From Geobacteraceae bacterium GWC2_55_20 (GTDB lineage Bacteria; Desulfobacterota; Desulfuromonadia; Geobacterales; Pseudopelobacteraceae), in assembly GCA_001802125.1 (NCBI GenBank), contig MGZK01000181.1:3025-53556 (forward strand): DNA of 50,532 nt, in the 5' to 3' direction. This document shows, one piece after another, positions 47,880-50,532 of this stretch. The stretch's first letter is position 1, and the number at the start of each line of letters is the position of its first letter. Position numbers and translations under genes: made by a program. Below the pieces are notes generated by a model, which saw nothing but the letters and a program-made list of their open reading frames with translations, made no database searches and was not told the origin of the DNA.

Positions 47880-49163
47880 ATGTTCTACCTCTGCTACAAC
47901 ATACTCTCGATTTTCCTGCTGATTCCGGTACTTGTCTACCATCTGTACCGCTCCATCAGCCGCGGACGGCCGCCGGCGCTGGCCGAGCGCTTCGGCTTCC
48001 TGTCCCCCGTGGTGGCGGAAAAAATCGCCGGCCGGCCGGTAATCTGGCTGCATGCGGTTTCGGTGGGGGAGTCGATCGCGGCCCGCCCGCTGCTGAAAGC
48101 GCTACGCAGCCAATATCCAGAGCATGCCATACTGGTATCCAATACCACTGAAACCGGCCGGGGAGTCGCCTGCGGATTTCCCGAAATCGATGTCTGCATC
48201 TACTTCCCGTTTGATTTTCTCCCGGCGGTGCGCCGCACGCTGGACCGGGTCCGTCCTTCGCTGGTAGTGATCATGGAGACCGAAATCTGGCCCAACTTCA
48301 CCCGCGAAGCGCGCCGCCGTGAAATACCGGTGATACTGGCCAACGGCAGGATCTCCGACCGCTCTTTCCGCGGTTACCTGCGCTTCAGCTGGTTCTTCCG
48401 CAATGCACTGGAACTGTTTTCACGGCTCTGCATGCAGACCGGCGTTGACGGTGAACGCATCACCGCAATCGGGGCGCCGGCCGGGCGGGTTGTCGCCGCC
48501 GGCAACCTCAAGTACGACATACCGTTCCGTGAAGTCGCCGCTGACGAGAAGAGCGCCTTGCGCAAGCGCTACGCGATCGCTGACGATCTGGTTGTCCTCA
48601 CCGCCGCCAGCACCCATGCCGGCGAAGAGCAGCACCTGATCAGCGCCTACCGGGAACTGCTCAATAACCACGCCGACCTGTTCCTGGTGCTGGTGCCGAG
48701 GCACCCGGAACGTAGCGGCGAAGTGGCGACTCTGCTGGAGCGCGGCGGTATTCCGTTCCAAAGGAGGACGGCACTGGACGGAACCGGAACGCTCCCAAAA
48801 GGCGGCGCGCTGCTGGTTGATACGGTTGGTGAGATGATGAGCCTGTATGCGCTTGCGGATATCGCCTTTGTCGGCGGCAGCCTGGTGCCGACCGGCGGCC
48901 ACAACCTGCTGGAACCGGCTTCGGTGGGGATACCCTGCCTGTTCGGGCCCCACATGGACAACTTCCGCGAGATTGCCGCATTGGTTCTGTGCTACGAAGC
49001 CGGCATCCGGGTAGAAACAGCACCGGAGCTGGTCGAGCGCTGCCGTGAGCTGATTATGAATGGCGACCTGAGGCGACAGCTGGGGCAAAACGGCCTCCGG
49101 ATGATGGCTGAAAACGGCGGCGCCACCCGGAAACACATGGAAATAATTTCCGTTTACCTATGA
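47880..49163 (+). CDS. waaA: 3-deoxy-D-manno-octulosonic acid transferase WaaA (KdtA)
   Basis: WaaA moves Kdo from CMP-Kdo to lipid IVA, starting the LPS core. The 427-residue protein has an N-terminal membrane anchor (MFYLCYNILSIFLLIPVLVY), the family blocks WLHAVSVGE, SNTTETGRG, METEIWPN and LANGRISDRSF, and a GT-B C-terminal half with VGGSLVPTGGHNLLEPA. ATG at 47880 is preferred because AGAG precedes it; a GTG at 47874 overlaps the previous stop. Whether it adds one or more Kdo units is unknown. Confidence 0.95.
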   Translation: MFYLCYNILSIFLLIPVLVYHLYRSISRGRPPALAERFGFLSPVVAEKIAGRPVIWLHAVSVGESIAARPLLKALRSQYPEHAILVSNTTETGRGVACGFPEIDVCIYFPFDFLPAVRRTLDRVRPSLVVIMETEIWPNFTREARRREIPVILANGRISDRSFRGYLRFSWFFRNALELFSRLCMQTGVDGERITAIGAPAGRVVAAGNLKYDIPFREVAADEKSALRKRYAIADDLVVLTAASTHAGEEQHLISAYRELLNNHADLFLVLVPRHPERSGEVATLLERGGIPFQRRTALDGTGTLPKGGALLVDTVGEMMSLYALADIAFVGGSLVPTGGHNLLEPASVGIPCLFGPHMDNFREIAALVLCYEAGIRVETAPELVERCRELIMNGDLRRQLGQNGLRMMAENGGATRKHMEIISVYL

Positions 49164-50251
49164 AGGACTCCTTTTCAACATACTGGCGCGACCTGGCCGA
49201 AGGGCGGCGCAGCCAGCCTGGCGACCGCCTGCTGATACTGCTGCTGGCTCCGTTTTCACTGGCTTACTCGATTGTCCAGCGCGTCAGGGCCGGTTTTTTC
49301 AAGCTCGGGATACTGAAGTCGAACCGGCTGCCACGACCGGTGATCTCGATCGGCAACATCACCGTCGGCGGCACCGGCAAGACTCCGGTCACCGCCCACA
49401 TAGCCCACCTGCTTCTGCGACAGGGGTACCGGGTGGCGGTGCTCTCACGCGGTTACGGCGGCTCGTTGGAGGGGCAGACCGTTGTCGTCAGCGACGGCGC
49501 CACGGTGATGCTGGGCCCGGCCGAGTGCGGCGACGAACCATACCTGCTGGCATCTACCATACCTGGCCTGATGGTCGTGATCGGCAGCGACCGTTATGCC
49601 GCCGGCCTGCTGGCCATGCGCCAGCTCTCTCCGGACGTTTTTCTGCTCGACGACGGATTCCAGCACCTGCGGCTGCGGCGCGACCTGGACATCCTGCTGT
49701 TGGACCACTCCCGCCCCTACGGCAACGGCTGGACACTGCCGGCCGGCCTGTTGCGCGAACCGGCCGGCGCCGGGAAACGGGCCGACCTGATCATCCACAC
49801 CCGCTGCCCGCAGGGTGCTGCAGATCATCCGGCAACGGGAGCAACTCCCGCCTGCAACGCGCGTCACCGCATCGTCGATCTGCAGCCGCTTCTCGGAGGA
49901 GACCCGCTGCCACTGCCCTACCCTGCTCCGCGCAAAGTTTTGGCCTTTGCCGGCATAGCCGATCCGGCTGGTTTTTTCGAAGAGTTGCAATCACTCGGTT
50001 TCGAGCTGGTCCACACTATCCGTTTCCCTGATCACACCACCTATGACGAATCCGAACTGGCCATTATCTTCGACTCAATGCGTCACCATCGGGCGGAACT
50101 AGCGATAACCACCGAAAAAGACGGGGTCAAGCTGAAAGGGCTATCCAGCGACAGAGGAGCCGCAATCATGCTGGCCCGCCTGGAGCTGGTCATCGACGAC
50201 CCCTCCCCGCTGCATGAGTGCCTGCGCAATTTGCTTCAAAATAAACGCTGA
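49160..50251 (+). CDS. lpxK: Tetraacyldisaccharide 4'-kinase LpxK
   Basis: LpxK phosphorylates the 4'-position of the lipid A disaccharide at the inner membrane. The 363-residue protein has an N-terminal membrane-associated helix, the P-loop SIGNITVGGTGKTP, the VLSRGYGG block and the conserved DDGFQHLRLRRDLDILLLD. ATGA overlap with waaA. Ends 43 nt before the small zinc-finger gene. Confidence 0.95.
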   Translation: MKDSFSTYWRDLAEGRRSQPGDRLLILLLAPFSLAYSIVQRVRAGFFKLGILKSNRLPRPVISIGNITVGGTGKTPVTAHIAHLLLRQGYRVAVLSRGYGGSLEGQTVVVSDGATVMLGPAECGDEPYLLASTIPGLMVVIGSDRYAAGLLAMRQLSPDVFLLDDGFQHLRLRRDLDILLLDHSRPYGNGWTLPAGLLREPAGAGKRADLIIHTRCPQGAADHPATGATPACNARHRIVDLQPLLGGDPLPLPYPAPRKVLAFAGIADPAGFFEELQSLGFELVHTIRFPDHTTYDESELAIIFDSMRHHRAELAITTEKDGVKLKGLSSDRGAAIMLARLELVIDDPSPLHECLRNLLQNKR

Positions 50252-50294
50252 TTGTGGCATGCTTGCACACTTTAAATACTAACTGGATCTAACA

Positions 50295-50468
50295 ATGCTC
50301 AAGAATGAACTGATTGACAAGCTGGCCTGCCCCGTCTGCAAGGGGAACCTGGTCTTCGACAAGGACAACAACGGATTGCTCTGCATCGATTGCGGGCTGC
50401 TCTATCCGGTCAGGGACGACATACCGGTCCTGCTGCCGGACGAGGCCATCAGAATCAACGGCAGGTGA
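50295..50468 (+). CDS. Trm112-family small zinc-ribbon protein (YcaR-like)
   Basis: A 57-residue protein starting MLKNELIDKLACPVCKG. Two CxxC pairs (CPVC and CIDC) form a zinc ribbon, followed by LLYPVRDDIPVLLPDEA, the Trm112/UPF0434 signature. In many bacteria such a gene follows lpxK, as here. Its biochemical role in bacteria is not established; eukaryotic Trm112 activates methyltransferases. Confidence 0.9.
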   Translation: MLKNELIDKLACPVCKGNLVFDKDNNGLLCIDCGLLYPVRDDIPVLLPDEAIRINGR

Positions 50469-50471
50469 TCG

Positions 50472-50532
50472 ATGTCCGCTTATAACGGCGCCGGAATCAA
50501 GCGCATCCTGATACGGGCGGTCAACTGGGTCG
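50472..50532 (+). CDS. Start of a heptosyltransferase-like gene, cut by window end
   Basis: Only 20 codons are visible (MSAYNGAGIKRILIRAVNWV). The RILIRAVNWV start resembles the first strand and glycine loop of ADP-heptose:LPS heptosyltransferases (WaaF family), which add core sugars after Kdo. The ATG is 3 nt after the preceding stop. The neighbourhood fits; the fragment alone is weak evidence. Confidence 0.6.
   Translation, partial: MSAYNGAGIKRILIRAVNWV

Overview
The window looks like a chromosome segment of a Gram-negative deltaproteobacterium, most like Geobacter and its relatives (Desulfuromonadia). The pointers are a fused nuoC-nuoD gene, a murA-hisG-hisD-hisC-hisB run, a long lysS-lol-bamA-skp-lpx-msbA-waaA-lpxK lipid A operon, a large hybrid sensor kinase paired with an HD-GYP regulator, and a membrane pyrophosphatase. 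The sequence does not fix genus or species.

Layout. (1) 1-1.7 kb: the 3' part of a NADH dehydrogenase C/D (possibly B/C/D) fusion gene. (2) 1.7-14.9 kb: an accessory island with a VapBC toxin-antitoxin pair, two broken RhuM-family genes, a 12-repeat CRISPR array, a complete type I-C cas set (cas3-cas5c-cas8c with internal cas11c-cas7c-cas4-cas1-cas2, all minus strand), a REP-associated tyrosine transposase (RAYT) and a TacA/TacT-like pair. It is full of short palindromes that begin TAGGGGCG. (3) 14.9-19.9 kb: an HD-GYP response regulator and a hybrid histidine kinase on the minus strand. (4) 20.1-25.8 kb: murA, then hisG, a small lipoprotein gene, hisD, hisC and hisB. (5) 25.8-32.6 kb: a CpoB/YbgF-like lipoprotein (minus strand), proton-pumping pyrophosphatase hppA, an RNase E/G and an NHL-repeat lipoprotein. 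(6) 32.7-50.5 kb: one long plus-strand operon, lysS-lolC/E-lolD-bamA-skp-lpxD-fabZ-lpxA-gnnA-like-gnnB-like-lpxB-msbA-lpxL-PAP2-waaA-lpxK-trm112-heptosyltransferase (cut by the window end).

How the genes work together. Region 6 holds most of the outer-membrane assembly line: acyl-UDP-sugar synthesis (LpxA, LpxD, LpxB, LpxK), Kdo addition (WaaA), secondary acylation (LpxL), possible phosphate removal (PAP2), flipping (MsbA), lipoprotein release (LolCDE-type) and beta-barrel insertion (BamA, Skp). A sugar dehydrogenase and an aminotransferase between lpxA and lpxB suggest that lipid A is built on a 3-amino sugar with amide-linked acyl chains. In region 2 the cas operon looks complete, including an internal Cas11c start with a near-perfect Shine-Dalgarno sequence, but repeats and a gene remnant have entered the gaps of its adaptation half.

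The least ordinary features are repeats. A TAGGGGCG palindrome family supplies the stop codons of cas1, cas4 and the RAYT transposase, and also lies in frame inside the RAYT gene. A separate element of about 155 bp with terminal inverted repeats occurs three times (1.7, 14.7 and 21.4 kb). I did not find a clearly new multi-gene system.
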